Origin: Acetobacter sp. UBA5411
GTDB lineage: Bacteria; Pseudomonadota; Alphaproteobacteria; Acetobacterales; Acetobacteraceae
Length of the DNA: 62,734 bases
Assembly (NCBI RefSeq): GCF_002409645.1
Contig: NZ_DHNR01000026.1
Location: 15,547 to 78,280 of the forward strand
Direction of reading: 5' to 3'
Shown: one piece after another, positions 1-8,392 of the stretch
How positions within the stretch are numbered: position 1 is the stretch's first letter
Layout of the letters: the number at the start of each line of letters is the position of its first letter
Translations under genes and position numbers: made by a program
The notes under the pieces: generated by a model
What the model saw: the letters and a program-made list of their open reading frames with translations, nothing else
Database searches by the model: none
Told to the model about the DNA's origin: nothing

Positions 1-464
1 TGGAAGTAGGTGAACTGCGTCACCTCCATGCCGTCACACCAGACTTCCCAGCCGAGACCCCATGCACCGATGGTCGGGTTCTCCCAGTCATCCTCGACAA
101 AACGGATGTCATGCAGATCCGGGTCGATCCCGATGGCGCGATAGCTCTCGAGCAGAAGCTGCTGGCTCTCTTCCGGCGTCGGCTTCAGCAGCACCTGATA
201 CTGGTAATAGTGCTGGAGCCGGTTGGGGTTCTCGCCATAACGCCCGTCGGAGGGGCGGCGGGACGGCTGCACATAGGCTGCCTTCCACGGTGTGTCGCCC
301 AGCGCCCGCAGCGTGGTGTGCGGGGAGAGCGTGCCCGCACCGACCTCGATGTCGTAGGGCTGAAGGATGGCGCACCCTTGGGCCGACCAGAAGCGATGGA
401 GGGTCAGGATCAGATCCTGAAACGACAGGGGTTTGCCGGTAGGGCGAGGGGACGCCGGGTCCAT
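1..464 (-). CDS. glyQ: Glycyl-tRNA synthetase alpha subunit, N-terminal part
   Basis: Catalytic (alpha) subunit of the tetrameric bacterial glycyl-tRNA synthetase, which charges tRNA-Gly in the cytoplasm. Reading back from the ATG at 464 gives a start MDPASPRPTGKPLSFQDLIL followed by the family signature TLHRFWSAQGCAILQPYDIE and VGAGT, then the SRRPSDGRYGENPNRLQHYY region typical of GlyQ. The frame is open to the window edge, so about 154 of roughly 300 residues are present. The beta subunit gene glyS would be expected further out. It is transcribed away from the dihydroxyacetone kinase gene. Confidence 0.93.
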   Translation of the reverse strand, partial: MDPASPRPTGKPLSFQDLILTLHRFWSAQGCAILQPYDIEVGAGTLSPHTTLRALGDTPWKAAYVQPSRRPSDGRYGENPNRLQHYYQYQVLLKPTPEESQQLLLESYRAIGIDPDLHDIRFVEDDWENPTIGAWGLGWEVWCDGMEVTQFTYF

Positions 465-649
465 GGGACTTAACAAGCTCCGCTTATATGCAGGGGCGGG
501 CACCATACAGTGATGAAGCCGGAACGGAAAGAAAGGAGCCGGAGGGGACCGTCGTGCGTTGCGGGAATGGCAGCTCGCGGTGCCGTTTCTTGTCTCCGGG
601 CGGACAGGCGGGCATGAGAGAAACAGACAAAAAGAAAGAGACTGTGCCG

Positions 650-2281
650 ATGAAGCGCTTCTTCAACTCCCGTGAAACTCTGGTGACGGAATCGCTTGAC
701 GGCCTGTTGCGTTCTTCCATGGGGCAGCACCTCTGTCGCCTCGACGGCTATCCCGAGATCAAGGTTGTCCTGCGCAAGGAGCGGAATCCGGAGCATGTGG
801 CGATCATTTCCGGCGGTGGTTCCGGCCACGAACCAGCCCACGCGGGATTTGTCGGGGATGGCATGCTGGACGCGGCTGTCTGTGGCTCCGTGTTCGCATC
901 CCCCGGCGTCGATGCCGTGCTCGCTGCGATTCTGGCCGTCTCCGGAAAAGCCGGATGCCTGCTGGTCATCAAAAGCTACACCGGCGACCGCCTCAACTTC
1001 ACGCTGGCCGCCGAGCAGGCCCGCGATATGGGTATCCCCGTCGAAACGGTGATTGTGGGCGACGACATCGCGCTGCCCGGCAGTCGTTATCCCCGTGGAT
1101 TGGCCGGAACCGTGCTGGTCCAGAAGATTGCCGGTCATGCAGCCTCGCAGGGCGAGCCTCTGGATGTTGTGGCCCGCAAGGCGCGGGAAGCTGCGGAGAA
1201 AATTGCGTCGATCGGTCTCTCCCTGACGGACTGCAACGCCTACGACACCGCGCATAAAACCCGGTTGGAAAAAGGTCAGGCCGAACTCGGCCTTGGCATT
1301 CACGGCGAACCCGGTGCCCAGCAGATCGATGTCGCCAAGGCGGACAGTCTCATGGAGCAGGCGTCCGCCGCGCTTCAGAAGGCGCTTTCAGGTGGTGAAA
1401 AGAAATACGCTCTGCTGCTCAACATGCTCGGCAGCGTACCACCGGTCGAAATGACGCTGCTGCTCGAAGCCTTTGCGAAAACACCCCTCGCGCAACAGGT
1501 CGAACTCATCATCGGGCCAGCGCCTGTTATGACGGCTCTGGATATGAACGGCTTTTCGCTGACCGTCATCGAACTGACTGACGACATTGCGGAGGCGCTG
1601 AAGGCATCCGTCGAGCCGCCCGCATGGCCCGGCGTCGCGACTTTCGGCAAGCCCGCTCTCCGCAAGATGCCCGCGCTCCCGAAAACCTTCGAGACCGCGC
1701 CGTCGTCCAACCCGCAACTGGAAGCCCTGATGCGCATCGGAGCCGAGGCGCTGATCGCAAATGCGGACAGCCTCAATGCGCTCGACGCCAAGATCGGCGA
1801 CGGCGACGCAGGCTCGACCTTTGCCGAAGCCGCAAAAGAAATCCTCAACGCGCTGGACCGCCTGCCTCTCGCTGACCCGCACGCGCTGTTCAGTACCATC
1901 GGGCGCGTGCTGACACGTCACACTGGCGGTTCCAGCGGGGCTCTTCTGTCGGTTCTGTTCTCGACAGCAGGCCGCAGCACGTCATCATGGGCCGTGGCGC
2001 TACAGGAAGGACTGGAGGCCATGCAGACACTGGGGGGCGCAAAATCGGGTGACCGGACCATGATCGACGCGATTGATCCGGCTCTGAAAGCGCTGGCTGA
2101 AGGCGGCTCGCTCAGGGATGCGGCAACGGCAGCCCGCAAAGGAGCCGACGCCACCAGAAAGATGGGCAAGGCTCAGGCAGGGCGGGCGTCCTACGTGCCG
2201 GAAAGCCAGATGAACGACGTGCCGGACCCCGGTGCGGAGGCGATCGCACGGCTGCTGGAAGCCATGTCTGCATCATCATGA
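650..2281 (+). CDS. dhaK: ATP-dependent dihydroxyacetone kinase (DhaK-DhaL fusion)
   Basis: Phosphorylates dihydroxyacetone to dihydroxyacetone phosphate with ATP, feeding triose metabolism; this suits acetic acid bacteria, which make dihydroxyacetone from glycerol. The 543-residue chain has an N-terminal DhaK domain with GGGSGHEPAHAGFVG and the substrate-binding His218 in LGIHGEPG. A C-terminal DhaL nucleotide-binding domain follows, with LNALDAKIGDGDAGSTF, GGSSGAL and GDRTMIDA. The joined domains identify the single-chain ATP-dependent enzyme, not the PTS-coupled DhaKLM form. An upstream extension is open to 488, but the ATG at 650 has a purine-rich AAAGAGA site before it and begins where the family begins. 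Confidence 0.93.
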   Translation: MKRFFNSRETLVTESLDGLLRSSMGQHLCRLDGYPEIKVVLRKERNPEHVAIISGGGSGHEPAHAGFVGDGMLDAAVCGSVFASPGVDAVLAAILAVSGKAGCLLVIKSYTGDRLNFTLAAEQARDMGIPVETVIVGDDIALPGSRYPRGLAGTVLVQKIAGHAASQGEPLDVVARKAREAAEKIASIGLSLTDCNAYDTAHKTRLEKGQAELGLGIHGEPGAQQIDVAKADSLMEQASAALQKALSGGEKKYALLLNMLGSVPPVEMTLLLEAFAKTPLAQQVELIIGPAPVMTALDMNGFSLTVIELTDDIAEALKASVEPPAWPGVATFGKPALRKMPALPKTFETAPSSNPQLEALMRIGAEALIANADSLNALDAKIGDGDAGSTFAEAAKEILNALDRLPLADPHALFSTIGRVLTRHTGGSSGALLSVLFSTAGRSTSSWAVALQEGLEAMQTLGGAKSGDRTMIDAIDPALKALAEGGSLRDAATAARKGADATRKMGKAQAGRASYVPESQMNDVPDPGAEAIARLLEAMSASS

Positions 2282-2289
2282 TTGAAGAA

Positions 2290-2313
2290 GGGTTCCCGTT
2301 GTTTCGGGAACCC
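2290..2313 (+). terminator. Probable terminator after dihydroxyacetone kinase
   Basis: A perfect 9-bp stem GGGTTCCCG / CGGGAACCC with a 6-base loop starts 8 bases after the kinase stop codon. The T tract after it is weak (CGTTGTC), so termination may be partial. Confidence 0.6.
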
Positions 2314-2333
2314 CGTTGTCAGAGGCATGAAGT

Positions 2334-2804
2334 ATGAGTCTTGAATCCGTTAAAGCCTTTTTCGCCGCCAACGCACCCGACGTGGAGATCATCGATCAGG
2401 GCGCAAGCACGGCGACCGTCCCTCTGGCGGCGCAGGCGCTGGGCGTGAAGGAAGGTCAGATCGCCAAGACACTGGCCATCAAGGTGGGCGATGAGCGGGT
2501 TCTCGTCGTCATGGCCGGAGATGCAAGGCTTGATAACCGCAAGACCAAGGCCGCCTTTGGCGCACGCCCCAGAATGCTCCCCGCCGAGGAGGTTCTGGAA
2601 CTGACCAGCCACCCCGTCGGCGGCGTGTGTCCGTTCGGTCTGCCGCAGCCGATGAAAGTCTATTGTGACATCTCACTGAAAGCGTTTGATGAGGTCTATC
2701 CGGCCGCAGGCTCACTCACGAGTTCTGTGCGGCTGACACCGGCGCGGCTGGCGGAACTGGTGGATGCGGGGTGGGTGGATGTTAGTCAGGATGTGGTGTC
2801 GTAG
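2334..2804 (+). CDS. YbaK/EbsC-family aminoacyl-tRNA deacylase
   Basis: 156-residue protein of the YbaK/prolyl-tRNA editing domain family, which hydrolyses mischarged tRNA such as Cys-tRNA-Pro. The family pattern is visible in order: a variable N-terminus, KEGQIAKTLAIKV with the conserved lysine, VVMAGDARLDNRK, and GGVCPFGLPQPMKVYCD near residue 105. Full length for the family. It is separated from the kinase by a hairpin and probably has its own signals. The exact tRNA substrate cannot be told from sequence. Confidence 0.85.
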   Translation: MSLESVKAFFAANAPDVEIIDQGASTATVPLAAQALGVKEGQIAKTLAIKVGDERVLVVMAGDARLDNRKTKAAFGARPRMLPAEEVLELTSHPVGGVCPFGLPQPMKVYCDISLKAFDEVYPAAGSLTSSVRLTPARLAELVDAGWVDVSQDVVS

Positions 2805-2859
2805 AGGGATTTTCTTTAATTTATAAAATCACATTATTTTTTTTATTTTTCTGAAGTTC

Positions 2860-3246
2860 TTATTTCCATCTTTGGGAAAGCGAGGCAATTAGCCAGTCGA
2901 GTTCTCGTCGCGCCGAAGATACAATGCTGACATAGGAGTGAATCGTGAGTGATGTAGAAAGATGATTTGTATTAAGCGTTTCTACTCGTCCTTTACCGAT
3001 CATCATGATGTCCATCTTGGCGTTCGATGATAGGCGTGACGACAAGTCGTCACGATATTTCTCAGCCTGCGCGATATCGTCACGAGTGATATTATGTGAT
3101 GGCCGTTTAAATTCAATGAGTAGGTAAGTATCGCCATAATCCTGCGAAAGCAATAAATCTGGGCGTTTCGCAACTCGACTGCCCGTGAACGATTTGTCTG
3201 TGTAGGTTTCAATCATTTTGCGTAGCGTTATATTTGAAGACATCAT
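2860..3246 (-). CDS. PD-(D/E)XK nuclease-like fragment (C-terminal half of a split gene)
   Basis: 128 residues with a nuclease-type core: Pro29-Asp30 in KRPDLLLSQ and Glu45-Phe-Lys47 in LLIEFKRPS, the PD...ExK arrangement of restriction-like nucleases. It lies in the same frame as the ATPase gene at 3253-4629, only a TAG and two codons away, and its ATG has no Shine-Dalgarno sequence. I therefore read it as the nuclease domain of that gene, cut off by a nonsense codon. The domain resembles nuclease ends seen on Shedu-type and other ATPase-coupled defence proteins, but that family assignment is a guess. Base composition is AT-rich compared with neighbours. Confidence 0.7.
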   Translation of the reverse strand: MMSSNITLRKMIETYTDKSFTGSRVAKRPDLLLSQDYGDTYLLIEFKRPSHNITRDDIAQAEKYRDDLSSRLSSNAKMDIMMIGKGRVETLNTNHLSTSLTIHSYVSIVSSARRELDWLIASLSQRWK

Positions 3247-3252
3247 AGAATA

Positions 3253-4629
3253 CTAACGGCCGAGTATCCATAGGTTGGTTTCGAGCGCTTTGTGCGCATC
3301 TTTTTCAAGAGTATCTGGATTCTGGATGAGTTGGTCAAAAAAATCGAGGAATTGCCGCCGTTGTGAGGCTTGATGACCAATAGTTGCGAGTTCTACGAGC
3401 CCGAATTCTTCCAAGGATGTCGCAAACGAGCCAACATCTGACTTACTTGATGCTTTTATGTGGTCAAGCACTACCCAGTAGGGGTCACATTCCATGGCAT
3501 CCAAAGTCACGTCGACAATCGTAGCAACGCGATCGTGGCTTTCATCATAAAATCGCTTAAGAATTCGGTTAAGGGCTTCTTCAGCGTATTGACGACGGTA
3601 TTGAGGTAACCTTTGGAGCCGTTGATGAATCTGCTTTTGTAGTCGTGCTTTTTGAAGATTCACTTCTTTAGAATGAAATTCTTTTAGAGCCGCTTTAATT
3701 TCTTCGTTAACATACAGTTTGATTTCTTGAAAAGATTTGCTATTTTCGAGGATGTTACTCCAGTCGGCGGTTACAAAATCTTCAACTCCAGTTACTTCAA
3801 TTTCTCCATAGACTCGCCTTAGTAGTTTTTTTGGTATTTCTTCATCATCTTCAAGGCCAAACAGCATTGGTCGTCCAATTGCTTTGCCATTTACTTTCAA
3901 GATGATGCCCGGTGATCGTAAAGGTCGTTTCCCATCGGCAATAGTAAAGTGTAGATCAGTGTCGCCTGTTAATGGCAATTTAACAGTCGTTTGAATCGTT
4001 GTTCCAGGAACGTCCTGAACGGAGAGACAGATTTCGTTTACGAATACTTTGAAGGTATCTTCACGACCATAATCATAAATAAGAATCTCTCGAAGTCGGT
4101 CTGGAGTAGGAAAGTTTAGTCGGTTATCGAGGTCCGACAACAGGACGGTCGTTCCGGTAGGAGATCCAGCAGCAGCATTTTCTATAAACGGTAGAGGGAC
4201 TGACTCTAGATCATTTTGATTTTCTATGAGGTCTTTCTTGTCAATAATTACAGTGCATTGATTGTCGCGTGCGACAGTGACTACTTTCATGTGACTTGCA
4301 ATCATCAAACCAGCGAACTTGCCGATCCCTTTGCGGCCTTTTATCTTTCGCTTGTATTGAGAAGTAAGGTCACCTCGTCGTGTTCTTTTATCACTTGCAA
4401 TGTTGAGGTATTCACTGCGTATTTCAGACTTCGTCATTCCTGTTCCGTCATCTTTAACGATAACAGGGTCGTTTGTTACTGGGTCGGGAAGTGTAACCCA
4501 TACATTGGTGGCGTCTGCATCCCAAGCATTATCGATGAGTTCTTTTAAGGCTGCTTCGCTGGAACGATATGTCTCGCCTAGAATTCGCGTTAGTCGTGTA
4601 TTCACAGCAAAGTGCGCACTTAAATTCAT
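3253..4629 (-). CDS. GHKL/HATPase-domain protein, ended by an in-frame TAG
   Basis: 458 residues starting with a GHKL (Hsp90/MutL/histidine kinase-type) ATPase fold. The N-box is ELIDNAWDAD (Glu30, Asn34), the Mg/adenine box is KDDGTGM (about 60-64) and the glycine lid is GRKGIGKFAG (98-107). A long helical part follows and the chain stops at WILGR, exactly where the frame resumes three codons later as a nuclease domain (2860-3246). The ATG at 4629 has a good AGAGGAAC site. AT-rich composition unlike its neighbours suggests horizontal transfer. Together the two parts would make a 589-residue ATPase-nuclease, plausibly an antiphage system. Confidence 0.8.
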   Translation of the reverse strand: MNLSAHFAVNTRLTRILGETYRSSEAALKELIDNAWDADATNVWVTLPDPVTNDPVIVKDDGTGMTKSEIRSEYLNIASDKRTRRGDLTSQYKRKIKGRKGIGKFAGLMIASHMKVVTVARDNQCTVIIDKKDLIENQNDLESVPLPFIENAAAGSPTGTTVLLSDLDNRLNFPTPDRLREILIYDYGREDTFKVFVNEICLSVQDVPGTTIQTTVKLPLTGDTDLHFTIADGKRPLRSPGIILKVNGKAIGRPMLFGLEDDEEIPKKLLRRVYGEIEVTGVEDFVTADWSNILENSKSFQEIKLYVNEEIKAALKEFHSKEVNLQKARLQKQIHQRLQRLPQYRRQYAEEALNRILKRFYDESHDRVATIVDVTLDAMECDPYWVVLDHIKASSKSDVGSFATSLEEFGLVELATIGHQASQRRQFLDFFDQLIQNPDTLEKDAHKALETNLWILGR

Positions 4630-4789
4630 CTGTTCCTCTTTCTAGACCGATCATTCCGGTAAGGTCCCTTAATATAGCAGAAAATTAATACACTACCATC
4701 CAAGTAGGAGTGATTTATGTGAAATCTTTATCAATAATTTTGAAAAGAAAATTTTATAAAAATGGTTATTATTTTTATATTTTATCTAA

Positions 4790-5320
4790 TTATTTCATAA
4801 AAACCGCAAAAACTTTTCGCATCTTTAGCACTTTCGGCGCAATAACAACCTGACAATATCCATTGTCAGGATTGCGCCTGAAATAGTCATCATGCTCGGC
4901 TTCCGCAGGCCAGAATTTGGTCAGTGGTTCGATTTGCGTGACCAGCGGCGTATTCCACAAACCCGACTGTTCGATTTCCTGCTTGACGGCTTCCGCCGTT
5001 TCACGCTGTTTTTCGCTGGTCCAGAAAATAACCGACCGATATTGGGTGCCTCTGTCATTGCCCCGCCGGTTCAGCATGGTCGGATCATGCAGTGTGAAGA
5101 AGATCCGCAAAAGCTGGGCATAAGAGATCACTGCCGGATCAAAGATAACTTCCACGACTTCGGCATGACCGGTGAGGCCGGAACAGACTTCTTTATAGGT
5201 TGGATTTTCGGTCTTGCCGCCCGCATAGCCGGACTGCACGCTCAGGACACCATTGATGGAGACCAGCACAGCCTCCACGCACCAGAAGCATCCTCCGCCG
5301 AGTATCGCAGTTTCACTCAT
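4790..5320 (-). CDS. msrA: Peptide-methionine (S)-S-oxide reductase MsrA
   Basis: Repairs oxidised methionine in proteins with thioredoxin as reductant. The 176-residue protein has the catalytic GGGCFWCVEAV motif near residues 8-18, SGYAGGKTENPTYKEVC, GHAEVVEVIFDP and a resolving-cysteine tail NGYCQVV. Length and motif order are those of a canonical MsrA. The roughly 160-base AT-rich gap between it and the ATPase gene upstream on the same strand holds no gene I can support. Confidence 0.95.
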   Translation of the reverse strand: MSETAILGGGCFWCVEAVLVSINGVLSVQSGYAGGKTENPTYKEVCSGLTGHAEVVEVIFDPAVISYAQLLRIFFTLHDPTMLNRRGNDRGTQYRSVIFWTSEKQRETAEAVKQEIEQSGLWNTPLVTQIEPLTKFWPAEAEHDDYFRRNPDNGYCQVVIAPKVLKMRKVFAVFMK

Positions 5321-5458
5321 GGCGCGTCCTGTCAGTTCATTCTGTGAAGGTTTCTCTTACCTTTAACCACATATGGGTGACAGGGTTTCCCCGCCACCCA
5401 CACTTAAGGGGAAACCCGCAAAACTATTTCCCCACAACGCCATGATCTTAACCATAAG

Positions 5459-5537
5459 AAGTTTTTGGTGAAGCTTTTTTCAAAAAGCTTCAAAGAACAC
5501 CGCCTTTTTGAAAAAAGGCGGCACCCAAAAATTTTTA
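5459..5537. repeat. Composite palindromic intergenic repeat
   Basis: Two adjacent hairpins, GAAGCTTTTTT/CAAAAAGCTTC at 5470-5491 and CCGCCTTTTTG/AAAAAAGGCGG at 5500-5521, are enclosed by an imperfect outer inverted repeat (AAGTTTTTGGTG against CACCCAAAAATTTTT). It sits between the starts and ends of msrA and valS. I recall similar elements in many copies in acetic acid bacterial genomes; that is memory, not a search. It could also act as a terminator for either neighbour. Confidence 0.65.
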
Positions 5538-5558
5538 TCTGTTTGAAAACCTCAGCAC

Positions 5559-8252
5559 TCACCCCAGACGGGCGAGTGCTGCTTTCAGACGATCCCGGTC
5601 ACCCTGCTGTGTCACCAGACGCTCGCGGGTTTCCTCGACAACCTCCGGCCTACCACGGGCGATGAAGTCGGCATTGCCCAGCTTGCGCTCGGTCTTTTCG
5701 ATTTCACCTTCCGCCTTGGTCAGTTCCTTCGCCAGCCGGGCGCGTTCAGCATCCAGATCAATGATATCGGCAAGCGGCAGAACCAGCGTCGCTTCATCAA
5801 GCACCGCCTGAGCCGAGCCTTTCGGAACATCGCCGTCCAGAACGCCGATTTCGGAAACACGGGCCATACGACCGATCGTTTCCTTCCAGCGTGTGGCGCG
5901 ATCTTGCGTGGTGGCCGACGCGTCCTTCAGCAGCACAGGCGACAGACGGGAAGGGGGCACATTCATTTCCGAACGCACAGTGCGGATTTCGGAAATAAAG
6001 CGCGTCAGCCAGTCGATTTCCTCAACGGCAGCCTCAGCGCCCGGCACGGTCACAGGAACCGGCCATGTCGCGCCCATGAGTTCGCCACGCGGGCCATAGC
6101 CGAACTCGTGCCAGAGCGTGTCGGTGACAAACGGCATGATCGGCTGAAGCAGACGCAGGATCGTCTCCAGCACCCACGCCGTGACAGCGCGCAGTTCGTC
6201 GGCTTCCGGCGTTGTGTCGCCTGCGAACAGCGGCTTGGTCAGTTCCAGATACCAGTCACAGAAACGGTTCCAGACAAAGCGGTAGCACGCACCGGCATAT
6301 TCATCGAAACGATAGGCTTCGAGCGCGCTGGTCGCCTCGCTGATGGCCTTGGACGCTTCGAAGATGATCCAGCGCCCGAGCGGACTCTGCACGGTCGAAG
6401 GATCGAAGCCCTCAACCGGCTTCACGCCGTTCATTTCGCAGAAGCGCGAGGCATTCCACAGCTTGGTTACAAACGCCCGGTGGTCTTCCACGCGCTTCGG
6501 ACCAAACTTCAGATCACGTCCCACGCCGGTCAACGCGCAGATGGTGAAACGGACCGCATCCGCGCCGTACTGGTCGAGCAACTCCAGCGGGTCGATGCCG
6601 TTGCCCTTGCTCTTCGACATTTTCTGACCGCGCTCGTCGCGCACCAGACCATGAATGAAGACCGTGCGGAACGGCACATCCTTCATGAAGTGCAGGCCCA
6701 TCATCATCATCCGGGCGACCCAGAAAAAGATGATGTCAAAGCCGGTGACAAGCACATCGGTCGGATAATAGCGGGCCAGATCCGGTGTCTTTTCAGGCCA
6801 GCCGAGGGTGGAGAACGGCCACAGCGCGGAGGAGAACCACGTGTCCAGCACGTCTTCATCCTGCGTCAGTTCGACGTTTTCCCCGTAATGGGCTTTCGCC
6901 TGCTGCTTCGCGTCGGCGTCGTCATACCCGACAAAAACAGTGCCATCCGGGCCATACCAGGCCGGGATACGATGCCCCCACCAGAGCTGGCGGGAAATGC
7001 ACCAAGGCTGAATGTCCCGCATCCAGGCGAAGAACGTGTTCTCCCACTGACGCGGCACAAAGGTGACATCGCCTTTTTCGACAGCTTCAATGGCCGGACC
7101 GGCGAGGGTAGCGGCATCGCAATACCACTGTGTCGTCAGGCGCGGCTCGACCACGGCGCCACCACGCTCGGCGTGCGGCACCTGATTGGTGTGCGGCTCG
7201 ATCTCGACGAGATAACCCAGCGCCTCCAACTCGGCGACAATGGCTTTGCGGGCATCCTCGCGGGACTTGCCTTCCAGACCGCGCACGAAAGCAGGATCGG
7301 CCAAACCTTCAACGGTGTGAAGATCGTCCTCGATTTCCGCGAGTGTGACGGCAGCGCCTTCGTCCAGCACTGTCAGCATCGGAAGGTCATGACGCTTGCC
7401 GACTTCAAAGTCGTTGAAGTCATGCGCCGGGGTGATCTTGACCGCGCCCGTGCCTTTTTCCGGATCGGAATAGGTGTCGGCGACGATGGGAATGCGGCGA
7501 CCGGTTAGCGGCAGGACAACGAAACGTCCGACCAGAGCCTTGTAACGCTCGTCCTCGGGGTGCACGGCAACAGCCGTATCGCCCAGCATGGTTTCCGGAC
7601 GGGTCGTGGCGACCACAATGGATTCACCCTCAGAGTCCGCAACCGGATAGCGGATGTGCCAGAGATTGCCACGCACTTCCTTGTTCTCGACCTCAAGGTC
7701 CGAGATGGCGGTCCGGAAATGTGGGTCCCAGTTGACGAGGCGACGGTCACGATAGATCAGCTTCTCACGATACAGCGTGACGAAGACTTCCTTGACAGCC
7801 TTGGACAGCCCGTCATCCATGGTGAAGCGCTCGCGCGACCAGTCGAGGGACGAGCCGAGGCGACGAAGCTGGCGGGTGATGCCGCTGCCCGATTCACCTT
7901 TCCATTTCCACACACGATTGAGGAACTCTTCGCGGCCAAGCTCCTGCCGCGTAGTGTTTTCGCCTGCCAACTGACGCTCAACAACAAGCTGGGTCGCAAT
8001 GCCCGCGTGGTCCGTGCCCGGCTGCCAGAGCGTGTCGCGCCCCTGCATACGTTTCCAGCGGATGAGCGTGTCCTGCAACGTCATGGTCAGTGCATGCCCC
8101 ATATGGAGCGTGCCGGTGACGTTGGGCGGCGGGATCATGATGGTGAAAGGCGTGGCCTTGCTGTTCGGATCGGCAGCGAACCGTCCCTCAGTTTCCCAGG
8201 TTTCGTAGAGCTGGGCTTCGGTGTCGTTCGCCTGAAACGTTTTGCTGAGCAT
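5559..8252 (-). CDS. valS: Valyl-tRNA synthetase
   Basis: Class I synthetase that charges tRNA-Val. The 897-residue protein has the HIGH signature in PPPNVTGTLHMGHAL near residue 42, the editing (CP1) region with TTRPETMLGDTAVAVHPED, the KMSKS loop in KMSKSKGNGIDP, the anticodon-binding domain, and a C-terminal coiled coil (LDAERARLAKELTKAEGEIE) typical of ValS. The start at 8252 is preceded by a GAGGCG site. Full length. Confidence 0.97.
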   Translation of the reverse strand: MLSKTFQANDTEAQLYETWETEGRFAADPNSKATPFTIMIPPPNVTGTLHMGHALTMTLQDTLIRWKRMQGRDTLWQPGTDHAGIATQLVVERQLAGENTTRQELGREEFLNRVWKWKGESGSGITRQLRRLGSSLDWSRERFTMDDGLSKAVKEVFVTLYREKLIYRDRRLVNWDPHFRTAISDLEVENKEVRGNLWHIRYPVADSEGESIVVATTRPETMLGDTAVAVHPEDERYKALVGRFVVLPLTGRRIPIVADTYSDPEKGTGAVKITPAHDFNDFEVGKRHDLPMLTVLDEGAAVTLAEIEDDLHTVEGLADPAFVRGLEGKSREDARKAIVAELEALGYLVEIEPHTNQVPHAERGGAVVEPRLTTQWYCDAATLAGPAIEAVEKGDVTFVPRQWENTFFAWMRDIQPWCISRQLWWGHRIPAWYGPDGTVFVGYDDADAKQQAKAHYGENVELTQDEDVLDTWFSSALWPFSTLGWPEKTPDLARYYPTDVLVTGFDIIFFWVARMMMMGLHFMKDVPFRTVFIHGLVRDERGQKMSKSKGNGIDPLELLDQYGADAVRFTICALTGVGRDLKFGPKRVEDHRAFVTKLWNASRFCEMNGVKPVEGFDPSTVQSPLGRWIIFEASKAISEATSALEAYRFDEYAGACYRFVWNRFCDWYLELTKPLFAGDTTPEADELRAVTAWVLETILRLLQPIMPFVTDTLWHEFGYGPRGELMGATWPVPVTVPGAEAAVEEIDWLTRFISEIRTVRSEMNVPPSRLSPVLLKDASATTQDRATRWKETIGRMARVSEIGVLDGDVPKGSAQAVLDEATLVLPLADIIDLDAERARLAKELTKAEGEIEKTERKLGNADFIARGRPEVVEETRERLVTQQGDRDRLKAALARLG

Positions 8253-8280
8253 CGCCTCTAACCAGATGGAAGGTGTTTGA

Positions 8281-8316
8281 ACAAAAAGAAACGCAGCGCT
8301 TATGTGCGCTGCGTTT
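8281..8316 (-). terminator. Intrinsic terminator of the popZ-like gene
   Basis: An 11-bp perfect stem AAACGCAGCGC / GCGCTGCGTTT (8289-8316) is followed on the minus strand by CTTTTTGT. It lies between the popZ-like gene and valS, so valS probably has its own promoter between about 8253 and 8281 or depends on readthrough. Confidence 0.7.
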
Positions 8317-8392
8317 CCTCATACCGCTTTGAGCGGGTCTCTGACCAGCCGTTCCGAACTGTTGCCAGTCGGTCGGACCGGGATCAGAGTGA

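Noticed and set aside
5904..7508. 534-codon open frame antisense to valS
   Set aside because: It lies over a full-length, highly conserved synthetase, shows no domain or ribosome site, and is expected from GC-rich codon use.
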